DNA of 64,000 bases from Chamaelirium japonicum. Its lineage: Eukaryota; Streptophyta; Magnoliopsida; Liliales; Melanthiaceae. Position 1 is the first letter of the stretch. The number at the start of each line of letters is the position of its first letter. The DNA is taken from positions 35,218,353-35,282,352 of the forward strand of contig OX393553.1 in the NCBI GenBank assembly GCA_947650365.1, read 5' to 3'. This document shows positions 14,001 to 27,300 of this stretch, one piece after another. The notes under the pieces are model-generated. The model saw only the letters and a program-made list of their open reading frames with translations. It searched no databases and had not been told where the DNA came from. Position numbers and translations under genes: made by a program.

Positions 14001-17000
14001 GGGTCGGGTTTAATGTATAGTCGGGTCGGATTGTATAGTGATACATGTACATATATTGGGCTTGAGTCCCTCAATGGAATGCATTCTATTCCTCTCCAAA
14101 CCCTAGCCGTCATCTCCTATCAATTTATTTCTTTATTTTTACTATTTTATATTTTTTGACTTATTTTAGGCTTAAATTCTGCATTTGTGGTTTTGGCATG
14201 TTATGTCATACTTAGTCCCATATTGCTTAAGGGAACTTTATTGTAACCGATGTGGTTCTATTTAAAGGACCACATACTTCATATTTTCCACAGATGAATA
14301 TTAATAAAATTTTGTCCCTTGGCATGCTTCGTCTTAAGACTGGACTATCCCTTGGCGAGATTCCAAGCACCCCCCCCCCCTCCTCTCATTTTTCTCTCTT
14401 GCTCGTGTTCACCAGCTCGCCGACCACCCTACAGCCTCCCCGATACCTTGCAGGCCGCGGCCACCTCGATCTCCGTAGCCGCCCTGGGTCTGTGGCCATA
14501 GTTCTTAGTATCTTACAATACATATAGGAAAACGATATGTATCATGCGTATGTATTGATTTTCACCATAGCGTACGAGATCCGATCCTCAAATTTTCTAA
14601 AGTAGAAGTCTGAATACACGATAAGATATGCATCGTAAAATACACTGAAAGTGAGTGTGTGTGTTGGGAGGGGGGGGGGGGGGGGGGGACTCTAAAGGCC
14701 GCACAGATTCTCCAAATCTAATGGCCCCAATTTTTTGGTGCATAGCTAGGGGGGGGGGGGAGGATCTCTAAAGTTCTGATAGGACTATATGTCCTTTTGA
14801 AAATGTTTTTTTTTTCTCTTAAGTTTCGAAAGGATCGTATAAGCTCTCTAGAGTTAAAAAGACCCTTTTAACCCCTTCTAACTTAGGGTAAAGAGTGATT
14901 TGGATTTTTGAGTGTTTTTTTAAGGGTTTACAAATCTTCTTTATCTTTCTCTAGAGTTTTCGGAATTCAATGTAATTTCTTTCTAAAGGTTTTGTAAGCT
15001 TGGGGTGGCCAAATATATACAACTTCTTTAAGGTTTAGAGAGTTTTTGAGAAAGAGGAATTGGAAGAGCCATTGAAGGTGAGATTATAATTTCTTTTTCT
15101 TGTGCCTCAAAGTGGTAAGAGATCTTTCCTTCTTGATTCTTTTTTACTTGAATGGTAGATAAAGGGAAGAAGAAAGTTTATGACGAAACAAATATATATA
15201 CTTATGTATAGTTTCTTTCTAATAAGCGTTACACATCGTACTCTTTGTATAGAGCAATCTTATGTTTGGTGGGAAATGAAGGGATATATTATACGATATG
15301 ATACAGATACACAAAAAAGAGAAAATGATACACGAGACAATACGTGATATGGCAACCTTGCCCGCGGCCTTCCCACGGCCACTTTGATTGCCTTAGGTGA
15401 CCATTCGGCACCACTGGCAAGCGGCTGACTCGTGTTCGCACCTCTATTAACCCGTTCACGAGATTGTACATTATGATCTATCTCCATTTCGTGTGGAGAT
15501 TCGTTCTTAAGTCTGATTTAGCCTCTAGATCTTTTTTCTGCAACTGAGGTAAAATTGTTCCTTTTAACGAATTTCTTTCAGCTTGTCCTAGCAATAAGTC
15601 AGCCTTTGAAAAATATGTTTGAATCATTGTTGCTGTTGGTTTGCTAGAACCCTAATATTACATGAACATATGCCCTTGAAATCTAAATTGTTGAGACTAT
15701 AACAAATTATTTTGAATCCTTTAAATACATCTTAGGTCTTCACATATTTTTTGGGAACCCCTACACCATTCAGAAGTTCTATCTTCCGTATGTCTGCCTT
15801 GCCGAGATTCGATCGGTTTGCATTGCGAGTTTGTAGAAATTTATTGGCCATCGAATTTCTATTAATCACCGGTGCTAGCTCTGACATATCGCGAATCTAT
15901 TAATTGTTGTTTTAAATTATCATCAGAGGGTTATTTCTCAAAAAAAAAATATCATCAGAGGGCTATTTTAATATTAATCTCCTTGCATCATTGGGCCTAG
16001 AAATTCTTTGCACCCTTGTCCTGCATCGGTTTCATTACATCATTATTGCATTTTTTATACTTATCCTATGACTTCATGTCATGAAATAGGCCGTATGTGT
16101 GTTCTATATTATTCGGTAAGATGATCAAGTGATAATATATTTTATCACGGACTAGATATATCCTACACTTTTCATATCTAGGATGGAATGAGCATCCACT
16201 TATATGACGACCATAGACATTAAGTGTCCCGATAAGGGAGTGAGTAGTCCGATTGGAGATAACTGCATCAATACCTGGGTGTATAACTTGATACATTAAA
16301 TGAGATTTCATTAGTTGCAGTCAAAGTTATTCAAGGTGAATTCAACCTCCAGGGACAAGCCGAGGTCACGTGCACTAAGATCCAATCCCTTCTCAATACT
16401 TTAACACCTTTCTCTCAAGCACTTAAGGGCTAGGTTAATGGCGTCTACTCATGGGATCAGAGCAGGGATTGATCCTAGGTGGTGAGTGGAAATGATATGG
16501 TGGCAATTGTTAGCTTGGTCAAACAAAACCTTGGCATGGAATGGAAGTTATGCATGAATACTCAATGAGTTTGTTCCACAAAGATCTATAGTTAGTCTAT
16601 CCAAATAAGACTATGTTATGCACAATTATAGTTCACCCTATATCTGAGGATACTACCGTTTGGTAATGAAGTTATTCCGGTCAAAGTTACCAAGTCGGGA
16701 GTTGGTAAAAAATCGGCTAAGGAAAAGTTAGAAAAATTGGGAAAGAGTTGGGAAAAAAGGGTAAATTTTTTCAAAATATATATAAAGTTGTTCTAACAAA
16801 TTTTTTGGGTAGTATACGATGAGATTAAAGCATGATTAATTGGGATTTAAACATGTAAATAGGGATTAAAACACAAAATCATGATTTTTCAAAAAAAAAC
16901 ATGACTTTCAAAAAATCATGGCTTTTAACATGACTTTTTTTTTTAAATCAGGAAGAGTTGTGTAGTGAACATCACAACAATAAGTCATGTTTAAAACATG

Positions 17001-20000
17001 TTTTTTCCAAAAACCTCTCGACATGGTAACATGGATTTTGGTAGCTAGGAGGTCAACCACCATGCTGATTAGGGGTCTAGTCATTTGACAAGGAAGTTCA
17101 CTTATTAGTATGTGTCCTTTACCAAGAGGTCATGATCAAAAGAAATTTCATATCTGACGTTTTCGAATTTTGACGAGTGTTCTTTATTAATATGTAACTA
17201 TAATTATTATACTATAAAATAAATATTTTTCAATGGAAGTTTTGTGTTGATCAGTTTTTTTCATAAGGTGTTAAGTAGGCCTATCGGACCAGTCTCGGGT
17301 AAACAATACATGTATGTTGTTTATAAGCTAGCCACGATCATGCATGTGGAGGAAATTATCCCATAAGAATGTTTGTGTCCACCGGTTAGTCCCACATCGG
17401 TAAAGGGGGCACCTAACACCCGCGTAATATACCCTCTGTGCACCTCCCCTTACGACATGGATTTTGGGGTGCGAGGGTATCTAACATGGTTTCAGAACTG
17501 GGTTCATTGTCTCCCTCCGGGTGCGGTCCCTTCCGATTGTGCCTCGCTCCGTATGCTTCGCTTGAGGGGGGGTGTTGAGGAAGTCCACCAGTTAGTCCCA
17601 CATCGGTAAAGGGGGCACCTAACACCTGCTTAATATACCCTCTGTGGACCTCCCCTTACGACTCGGGTGTGAGGGTATCTAACAGTGTCCTATTTGGAAG
17701 CCCGAGGGAAATTTTGGAGATTCACGTGTAAATTTTATCTATTTGCAAAATCACATAAATTCACCCATATAGAATTTCCAATGTGGGGAATCACGTTAAT
17801 TAGATTGGAATCTGGTCCTTGGCATCTGCTTACAAACCATGTTGGGCTGAAGAAGTCCTACATTACCTCTTAGCTACCATTCTTCTCGTCTTGCCCAAAT
17901 TTTGATAATTTGGCCTTCCTAGATGACCCTTGGGTGATTCATATAGGATCATCGCCATTAGTCCCCCACCCTATAGGAGTCCTCCAAGGGGCAGTTTAAT
18001 GTGGTGAAATCAGATAGAAAGTGGAAGGAGGAGAGGGAGATAGGAAGGATCGGCTATCAATGTCTAGAGGTTCTGGTCATATTTCTGAGCTAGTTGCTCT
18101 CTTGAGAGCTTCGTTTTCTTCTCTGAGTTTGTGATTCTCTCACCACGATCAGGTAGTGAACGCTTTTGACTTTGATGTGCGTGATTTAGAGACTGCTTAC
18201 ACATGTAAAATTAAATTTGTTGAATCTTTATGGCATGATGATGAGGCCTTAGTGTGCACTTGTGCCATGGCCGGTTTATTTCGTTGTCGCCATAAATTTT
18301 CATTTTCATGTTGCAATTGCAATCGAGGATGATCCATTTTTATTCTGCTGCATTTATCAATTTTTTGAATGCATATTTGTGATCAAGTTGTACATGTTTT
18401 TAATGCTTAGCTCCGGATTCTTCCTTGTGATTGGATTAGCTGTACTTGACACAGAATCATCCTACAACCCGTTTCAATATTTCCTATAGGTTTTCCTCAT
18501 TTTAGATCACGTGTCTGCTTAAAGTATCTGGGTAACTCTCTTCAATTGGTTGTTACCTATCCTATTGTTCACGACTGTCATTCAAAGTTCTCTGATTTCA
18601 TTTATTTTATTCATTTGAGCTATGAGTTGACATCAAAATATAATATACTTTTGTTCCTTTTCAATTATTAGAGGTTTTCAGCTTACCTATGTACTAATTT
18701 TGGTCTAATGGACCTGTTTTGTTCATTTGATCATCTTTGCTCATCTCTCTTTCCCCAGGTTTCCATTTTCTAAAGCTTGCTATTGTTTTTTGATGTGAGC
18801 CCCTAATTGAAGTTTCTGAGATCGCCAAATCGCATTTTGTCCACGAATCATGTATATTGGTCCGCTATCTATTTAATATTTTGTCCGCTTTGTGTGTTAA
18901 AACTTTTTGTGTGCAAATGGTTAACTTCCACTTGGTGTTAGTTCGTTGTGGTTTTGTGGCTTCTGCCATGTCAAGCCTCTAGAATTTTATTTCAACAAGG
19001 TTTTTATCAGTTGTACAAAGAATCCAAAAGGATTGCTGAGGAGGTTCAGGCGGGAGATGGAAATATGGATGGGAGGGTCTATAACTAAAAGCCATTGAAC
19101 ATGATGCTGCTAAGGTTAGCTGATGAGATGATGAGCATTAATAGATGACCTGATATGCCAATGTTAGCTGTTAGGAGATGACGGCTAGGGTTTGGAGAGA
19201 ATGGAATGCTTCTCATTGAGGGACTAAAGCCCAATATATATGTACATGTATACACACACAACCTGACCCGATTGTACATATAACCCGACCCATCTCTATA
19301 CATTAACTCTCCCCCTCAAACTCACGGTGGATCATGGACCGAGAGTTTGCCGATAAAATGCCGGAAGCGAGCAATCATAAGGGGCTTCGTCAGAAAATCA
19401 ACAGTCTGCTCCGATGATGGAATGAATGGCAAGGAGATGGTGTGGTCGGGAAACTCCTGGCGAACATAGTGACAATCAACCTCAATATGTTTTGTCCGCT
19501 CATGGAAGACCGGGGTTGCTAGCAATCTGAATAGCACTCTGGTTGTCACAGAAGAGAGGCGTGGGCCCGGATATCACAACTCCCATGTCGAGTAGAAGGC
19601 GGCAAAGCCAGACAATCTCTGCGGTGGTGGAAGCCATAGCCCTGTATTCGGCTTCAGTGCTGGAGCGAGCAACAGACTCCTGTTTCTTGCTTCGCCAAGA
19701 AATGAGAGAATCACTAAGGAACACATAGTATCCGGTAGTAGAACAGCGAGTGGCTACATCTCCTGCCCAATCTGCATCGGAATAGGCATGCAGCACCAAC
19801 GGAGAGGTGGAGGGAAAAAGTAGCGAACGGGTGATGGTGCCTCGGAGGTAGCGGATAATCCGAAGGACTGTTGCATAGTGAACCGAATGAGAAGCCTGAA
19901 CGAACTGACTGACAATGCCAACAACATGGGCAATGTCTGGCCGGGTCATAGTGAGGTAGATGAGCATCCTAACCAGCCTCTGGTAGCGGGAGACATCCTG

Positions 20001-21280
20001 GAGTAGCTCACCATCTGTAGAAAGAAGCTTCAAATTGAGCTCCATGGGTGTGTCAGCAGTGCGAGAGTTAGTAAGAGCAGCATCAGCAAAGATGTTGGAG
20101 ATGTACTTTTGCTGGGAGACCAACAGACCACGAGCTGACCGGGCAATCTTGAGGCTCAAAAAGTAGCGAAGAGGGCCCAGATCTTTCATCTCAAACTGAC
20201 TCTGGAGGTGGCGCTGAAGGGACGCTATGGTGGCACTGTCATCCCCGGTGATGATTATATTATCCACATAGAGAAGAAGAACTGCAATACCCTGACTGGA
20301 GGAGTGAGTGAACAGGGCATTGTCAGACATTAACCCGACCTATCTCTATGCATGTACATATAACTCGACCCATCTCTATACATTAACATTAGCAATAACC
20401 AACAAGCGGCGTGATAGCTTGGATTAAATTCATCCTCATTCCCATGAACCATCGATGTAAACCAAGGTTTGGAGGCACAATATGGAGACAATGAATAAGA
20501 AGGGAAAAAATCGGGGATGGATTGATCAGACTCACTATTGTTCCTCCTATATTTGGCACGTGGACAATCCAACTAATAATCAATAGGAAGAAGAATAAAC
20601 ATTTGATGAAACAATAATATTGACGTGAAAAAACTGAAAAGTGGTAATTCCTAGATCTGAAGAGTGAAGAGTCCTACTAAGGTGGTGGTTGATTGTATGA
20701 GGTCCTTATTTTTTTCCTCTGATGACTAGTGTGCACCTTCCTCTTGGACTTCAGGATACTTGAGAAAAAGAATTCTCCATCTCTCTCTATTGCCTCCCTC
20801 ATCAGCAGTGAAAACTGTGAAATAACCACTAGAGGTGGACACTTACAGTAGGAGGAAGTGACAAAGTTGGGTTGTGGTTATTTAAGGTGTACCAGAGCTA
20901 ATCCCGTGCAATATGCATGGACGGTTGTGATGCTGCTGGATCCATTGAATCCCGCTCCTTATTTTGTTGAGAGAATAGAGAAGAGAGAAGAGAGAAGAGA
21001 GAAGAGAAAGGGGGGGGGGGGACGGTTTCGATTAAAAGGGAGAGAGAGAGACAGGAAGGCTGGCACGTGGCACAATGGCCTCAGATTTATGAGTATTTAT
21101 AGATGGGGGATGTGTTTGCCACGAAGTTTCCTAGGCTTTGTTTTAGCAAGCCACTGACTCAAGTGGGATCTAGTTGGTGAAGTGAAAGGGGGAGTTTTGT
21201 TAGCCATTTCAAGTGGGGCTTTTAGCCTAAAATGATAAGGAAACTGGACCCCTCCAAAATCTTTACACATGGCCCCCCCC

Positions 21281-21334
<54 letters not shown>

Positions 21335-24300
21335 TTTAGCTATCACCTCAATAGTTGGACAAAGATTCTGTGGAGTCCACTAGCATCAACTTGCATCCAT
21401 ATATACAGATTCAATTATACCAGAGCATAGAAGGATGGGCTTGCAAACTTGTATTGTCCAACTCCACATAAAACTGAAGAATGTGTTTTACTAATGAATT
21501 GTTGTAACAGAGGCTATAAAACAGAAAAGTGAGGTATCCAACATGGAGCAATACAGCCATGGATTAATTCATACCTTTACTGATGTGACAAACCCTAGAG
21601 GAAGAGAGGAAGAGAGAAAGGGAGAGAGAGAAGGAGGGCTAGGGTTTGGGGAGAGAATGGAATAAATCTCTCATTAGGCCAATTGCCAATATAAGGTGAA
21701 TACATGTGAGTCATATATACCCTAAGTGTATGTATATACACTAATACATCTTAACACCCCCCCTCAAACTCAGGGTGGATCATGCACCAAGAGTTTGGCA
21801 ATCAAAGACCGAAAACGTGGTGTAGGATGTGACTTCGTGAAGAAGTCTGCGATCTGCTCTGCTGAGGGAATGAAAGGTAGTGAGATTGTCATGGCCTCAT
21901 ACTCCTGTCGGACGAAGTGACAGTCAATCTCGATGTGCTTTGTCCTTTCATGAAAAACCGGGTTACTAGCAATCTGAATAGCACTCCGGTTATCACAGTG
22001 AAGTGGAGTAGGCTCGGAGAAAGCAACACCGAGATCATTGAGGAGACGTCGAAGGTGAACTATCTCCTTAGTCGTGGAGGCCATGGCCCTGTACTCAGCC
22101 TCAGTTCTAGAGAGAGACACCACTTTCTGCTTCTTGCTGCGCCAGGATATCAGAGAGTCGCCGAGAAACAAACAGTAACCAGTGGTGGAGCGGCGTGTAG
22201 TCGGATCTCCAGCCCAGTCTGCATCTGAGTAGGCTCTAAGTCTGAGAGAGGAGGCCGACGACAGAAACAAAGAGCGAGTAACTGTCCCTCTGAGGTACCG
22301 GAGGATCCGAAGAAGAGCACCGTAGTGAACTGAGTGTGGAGCTGTAACAAATTGACTGACAATGCTGACAGCGTGTGCAATGTCAGGCCGAGTGATGCAG
22401 AGATAGACGAGCTGTCCCACAATCTGTCTGTACCGAGTGGGATCTGAAAGAGGAACTCCATCTGTAGGACATAGCTTCGAGTGAAGCTCAAGAGGGGTGT
22501 CTACTGTGCGGTCATCTGTGAGGGCAGCACGACTAAGGATGTCTGAAAGGTACTTCTGCTGAGAGAGCAGAATGCCATCTGTACTGTATGCTACCTCAAG
22601 ACCAAGAAAATAGCGAAGCGTACCCAAATCCTTCATCTGAAATTGGTTCCTCAAGTGCTGATGAAGACTAGCAATCGCAGCAGAGTCATCTCCAGTGATG
22701 ATCATGTCGTCCACGTATAACAGTAGAATCGCCCGGCCCTGCGGGGACGACCTGACAAACAGAGAATGGTCCTGACTGCTCTCTGAATAACCAAGCTCCC
22801 GGACAGCACGGCGGAACCGCTCAAACCAGGCACGAGGAGCTTGCTTGAGCCCATAAATGGCCCGACGAAGACGACACACGTGCTGAGAAGGAACACGGAG
22901 ACCAGAAGGAGGATCCATGTAGACAGTCTCAGACAGGTCACCGTGGAGAAAGGCATTTTTCACGTCCATCTGAAGAAGGGCCCATCGATGAACAGCTGCA
23001 ACTGCCAAAAGAGTGCGAACGGTGGTCATCTGAGCCACCGGAGCAAAGGTCTCCTCGTAGTCAACGCCATACTCTTGAGTAAATCCACGAGCCACTACCC
23101 GAGCCTTGTGACGCTGTAGACACACGAATTTCGTCGGACCCGAACCCGACTTACGTGAGCCGACGCGGATGCATACCCGACACGCGGACCCAACTCGCGC
23201 GCACAGACGTGGATGCAAACCCGACACGCGGACCCGACTCGCGTGCGCCGACACGGACTCGGACCCCGCCTCAAGAGGGGCCGGCCCCTACTAGGGTCCG
23301 AACCCTATAGGGCCGGCCCTAGTGGGGACCGAACCCCATGGAGAGGCCGGCCGGCCTTGCAAGGAAAGAAAAGAAAAGAAAGAAAAGAAAAAGGAAAGAA
23401 AAGAAAGGAAAGAAAAGAAAAAGGAAAGAAAAGAAAAGGAAAGAAAAGAAAGAAAAGGAAAAAAATACCGCCATGCGCGGGGGGAGGTAGCGTATGACGT
23501 CTGCACACACGCGGATCTGCGCCGATCCCTCGATCCGACGCACAAGACGAAGCGCCCGATCGCCATCGATTTCGTGCGCAAAATCCAGCCATAATTGCAC
23601 CCGCCAGAAAAGGAAAACAACTAAATGTTATTCCCTTCATCAATGGATGAATAAAATCCGGGTAATTATGAGAGAGATACAAAAGGGATTTAAAATTAAA
23701 AAGTTCCCATATCTCTCTCCCCACCTCTTTGCCTATAAATAGAGGGGGTGGGGGAAGGAAAAAATGGTCGAAGATTGAAGACAAAGCGCGGGAGCTCTGC
23801 AAAAGAGGAGACGCTTCTTCACCGACCCAAGGCTTCACGAGGCACAGTCAAGCCTGTCCCGAGGGATCGGCTTACTGAAAGTCCTCATCAATGTGAAGAC
23901 CCTTGCACACGAAGATCATCCCTTCGACTCCGTGCACGAAGAAGAAAGCTCGGAGAAGAAGAACCCTTCGACTCCGAAGACGCCAGAAGCAAAGGCCGGA
24001 GAAGAAGAGGAGCGGCACTACCCCGTCGTCTCCAACAAGCTTCGACTCCGATCAAGCCCAAAAGCCCGGAGAAGAAGAGGAGCGGCACTACCCCGTCGTC
24101 TCCAACAAGCTTCGACTCCGATCAAGCCCAAAAGCCCGGAGAAGAAGAGGAGCGGCACTACCCCGTCGTCTCCAACAAGCTTCGACTCCGATCAAGCCCA
24201 AAAGCCCGGAGAAGAAGAGGAGCGGCACTACCCCGTCGTCTCCAACAAGCTTCGACTCCGATCAAGCACAAAAGCCCGGAGAAGAAGAGGAGCGGCACTA

Positions 24301-27300
24301 CCCCGTCGTCTCCAACAAGCTTCGACTCCGATCAAGCCCAAAAGCCCGGAGAAGGAGAGGAGCGGCACTACCCCGTCGTCTCCAACAAGCTTCGACTCCG
24401 ATCAAGCCCAAAAGCCCGGAGAAGAAGAGGAGCGGCACTACCCCGTCGTCTCCAACAAGCCTTCGACTCCGATCAAGCCCAAAAGCCCGGAGAAGAAGAG
24501 GAGCGGCACTACCCCGTCGTCTCCAACAAATCCTCGATCCCGATCAAGCCCCAAAGCCCGGAGGAGAGAAGCGAAGCGTCATCACCCCAGCGTCTTCGAT
24601 AAACGCCTGCCCCATCCACGAAGAAGAAAGCTTGGAGCAGATCGTCTGAAGCGTCGCTACCCTCGTCGTCTTCATCAACAAAAGCCGACGCCACAACCGT
24701 CGCACGGAGATCGGTGCTACCCCCACTAACTTCGAAAGCATTCTTCGACTCCGATCACGCCAAAGAAGCCCGGAGAAGAAGAGAAGTCCAGTCGATATGT
24801 AAACCGTCGAAGCACCGGAGAAGTAGCCCACGTCGTTCGAAGAAGAAGATCGAGTTAACGCCGAAGCTAAAGCCAACGCAAGAAGCCAAAGCAAAAGCCC
24901 CAGTAAAGCCCGCGCCAAAGCAACGCAAGTGCCAAAGCCAAGCGACTACGCCGGCCACGAGCAAAAGCACCGCACGTTCTAGCCGATACGACGCGAAGTC
25001 CGAAAGTACGAAAGCATCGCAAGTCTCTCCCAGCTACGTCCAAGTGCAAGCGCCGAAGCAAAGCAAAAGCCAGAGCCACGCCGGAGCCAAGCCAAAGCCA
25101 AAAAGCCAAAGCCAAAGTCAACGCCAAAAGCTCGATCGACGCCGCGAACCGACGATCAAGGACACCGAGGTCAAGCAAGGAACGAGGAAGACGCGAAGAC
25201 CGAGGAACGAAGCCGAAAACCCCCTAGCCGAGAAAGCGCGAAGCACGGAAGGGACAAAGCAACGGTGGACATTCCTTAGCCTCTCCAAAACCCTCTCCCT
25301 GTAAAACCCCTGTCCTGGGCAGCCCCTTCAGAGCTCTCGCACGAACACCACGTGGAGACGCGGATCAAAGGGATCCCCCAGAAGATCTTTCCCACAATCC
25401 CCTGATCAAAACTCGCCGTAACCCGGACTCGCTACACCCGAGCAACCCGGGTCCCGGCCACAATTGTAATCTCGTGTGATTCGCAATAAAGACGACCCGC
25501 GCTTTTTTCCGCGTCCACAGACGCTCAATGGATCCATCAGGGCGGTGCTTGACCTTATAAATCCACTTGCAGCTGACAGGCTTAACGCCAGAGGGCAGAG
25601 GGACAACATCCCAGGTATGAGTCTGCTGAAAGGCCTGAAACTCCTCATCCATAGCCTGACGCCACTGAGGAAACTGAACTGCCTCAGAGTAGGATCGGGG
25701 CTCCTGATCTGCGTGCACAGCAGTAAGAATGGCAGTAAACTGAGGCGAGTAACTGCATACAGAGGCAAAGTCAAAACGATCAGGAGGGCCAGTGTCATGG
25801 CTAAAACGGTCAGGCGGGTGACGCTGGCGCGAAGGGTAGCGAGGCTGGCCTGGATCCACGACTGGCAACGACGGAGCAGGCACAGGAGGCGAAAGACTAG
25901 GAGTGACCTCAACAGCAGGAGAGCCGGCATTTGCTGAGAAGGAAGGACACGGAGACACAGGGGTAGGCCGGCGAGAGTAGACCTGAGGAAATGGAGAGAC
26001 AACCCGGGGAGGAGAGAGAGGCACGGGCAGAGAGGAGGAAGCCTCGGAGGAGTCCCCTGGAGACGCTGGGGAAACAACTGGTAAAGGATCCCGTGGTGCC
26101 GAGGGAGCTGGAGGTGGGGAAGGGGCCGACGGAGTCGGGGGAACTAGAGAGGCCGACGAGGGAGGCATAGATGTCGATGATGGAGGAGAAGAGACCTCGA
26201 GGAAGGTGAGATCCTGAGCGTCAGGAGAGTAGTAGGGCGTATCCTCGACAAAGGAGACGTGTCGAGAAATACGCAAGCGACGAGCAACAGGGTCGTAGCA
26301 GCGGTACCCCCTGTGCTCAGTGCTGATCCCAAGAAGAATGCACTTAGCTGCCTGAGCAGACAGCTTTGTGCGTTCATGGAGAGGAAGAAGAACAAAACAG
26401 GTGCACCCAAAAGTGCGAAGAGGGCTGTAGTCAGGAGTGGTAGAAAGGAGACGCTCATGAGGAGATAAGTCGTCCGGAAGAACTGACGAAGGAGTGATGT
26501 TAATGAGCTGGACTGAGGTGAGGAGAGCCTCAGCCCAGAAGCGCCGAGGAACAGAACCAGAAAGAAGGAGAGCACGAGTAGTAGCAAGAATATGGCGATG
26601 CTTGTGCTCAGCAACACCATTCTGCTCATGGATGTGAGGACACGAGTGCTGGAAAATAGTCCCATGGGACTGAATAAGGCCGCGCATAGCGGTTGATAGA
26701 TACTCAAGGGCACAATCAGATCGAAAGATCTTGATGCACCGACTAAACTGCGTGTGAATCATGGAGGTGAAGTCCTTATAGACTTGGAGGATATCCGATC
26801 GACGGCGAAGAAGGTAGACCCACGTGTAACGACTGTAATCATCCACAAACGAGACATAATATAAATATCCAGTCATAGAGGGGAGAGGAGAGGGGCCCCA
26901 GATATCAGAGTGAACAAGATCAAAAGGAGCAGAGCTCTGAGAAGTACTTGATGAAAAAGGAAGGGCAGCAGCTTTTGCGAGCTTGCAGCCAGTACAAGTA
27001 GATAAAGGTGAAAAAGGACCACGACCTAGAGCTCCAGAATGGAGTAATCTCTTAAGTCGCGGTTCCGACACATGACCTAGTCTCCTATGCCACAGGTCGG
27101 CATTAGGAGAGACAACTCCACAAAACCCAGATGATGACGGATCCAAAGAGTGAAGAAACTCCATCTGGTAGAGCCCGCCTGCCCTACGACCTGCTCCAAT
27201 CGGTCGGCCAGTACGCAGATCCTGCACAGAACAAGCGGAAGGGGTAAATGTCACAGAGCAGCCAGAATCACACAAAGCACTAACAGAAATCAGGTGCATG

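Larger units (their letters stand above)
9234..14122 (+). mobile_element. Complete Copia LTR retrotransposon A
   Basis: 4,889 bp with two identical 141-bp LTRs (9234-9374 and 13982-14122; TGTTAATG...TATCA) and a perfect 5-bp target-site duplication ATTTA (9229-9233, 14123-14127). The primer site TGGTATCAGAGC follows the 5' LTR; the polypurine tract TTTGAGGGGGAG precedes the 3' LTR. Domain order is low-complexity Pro-rich region, protease, integrase, RT, RNase H, i.e. Copia order. Identical LTRs mean very recent insertion into SPL intron 1, sense to the gene. No gag nucleocapsid is recognisable, and the pol frame shifts near 10840 and 12170, both beside low-complexity runs where assembly errors are possible. 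Confidence 0.95.
23115..25519 (+). mobile_element. 2.4-kb solo LTR E nested in the Copia D RT
   Basis: Bounded by TGTAGACACACG and CGCGTCCACA (TG...CA) and by a perfect duplication GACGC (23110-23114, 25520-25524); removing it restores the RT reading order. No internal terminal repeats, primer site or pol are visible, so it is best read as a solo LTR of a long-LTR, probably Gypsy, element. TATAAATAG at 23734-23742 and AATAAA at 25485-25490 suggest plus orientation. It holds an A/G tract of GAAAG/AAAGG words (23361-23463), an eight-unit 70-bp array (24001-24560), and a K/A/P-coding AAGCC-rich zone to about 25130. Confidence 0.85.

Noticed and set aside
17365..17689. GTGTC as a target-site duplication of the TRIM
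   Set aside because: GTGTC follows the right LTR and also occurs inside the left LTR start, but not at its outer edge, so it is probably chance.
24001..24560. Possible CRISPR array
   Set aside because: Units are contiguous tandem repeats with no variable spacers, in a plant genome. The same applies to the 67-, 91-, 107- and 115-bp arrays.
23748..25304. Several long overlapping plus-strand ORFs (196-284 aa)
   Set aside because: They are frame rotations of the 70-bp array and AAGCC repeats inside solo LTR E; no domain, and the three frames encode the same three repeated peptides in shifted order.
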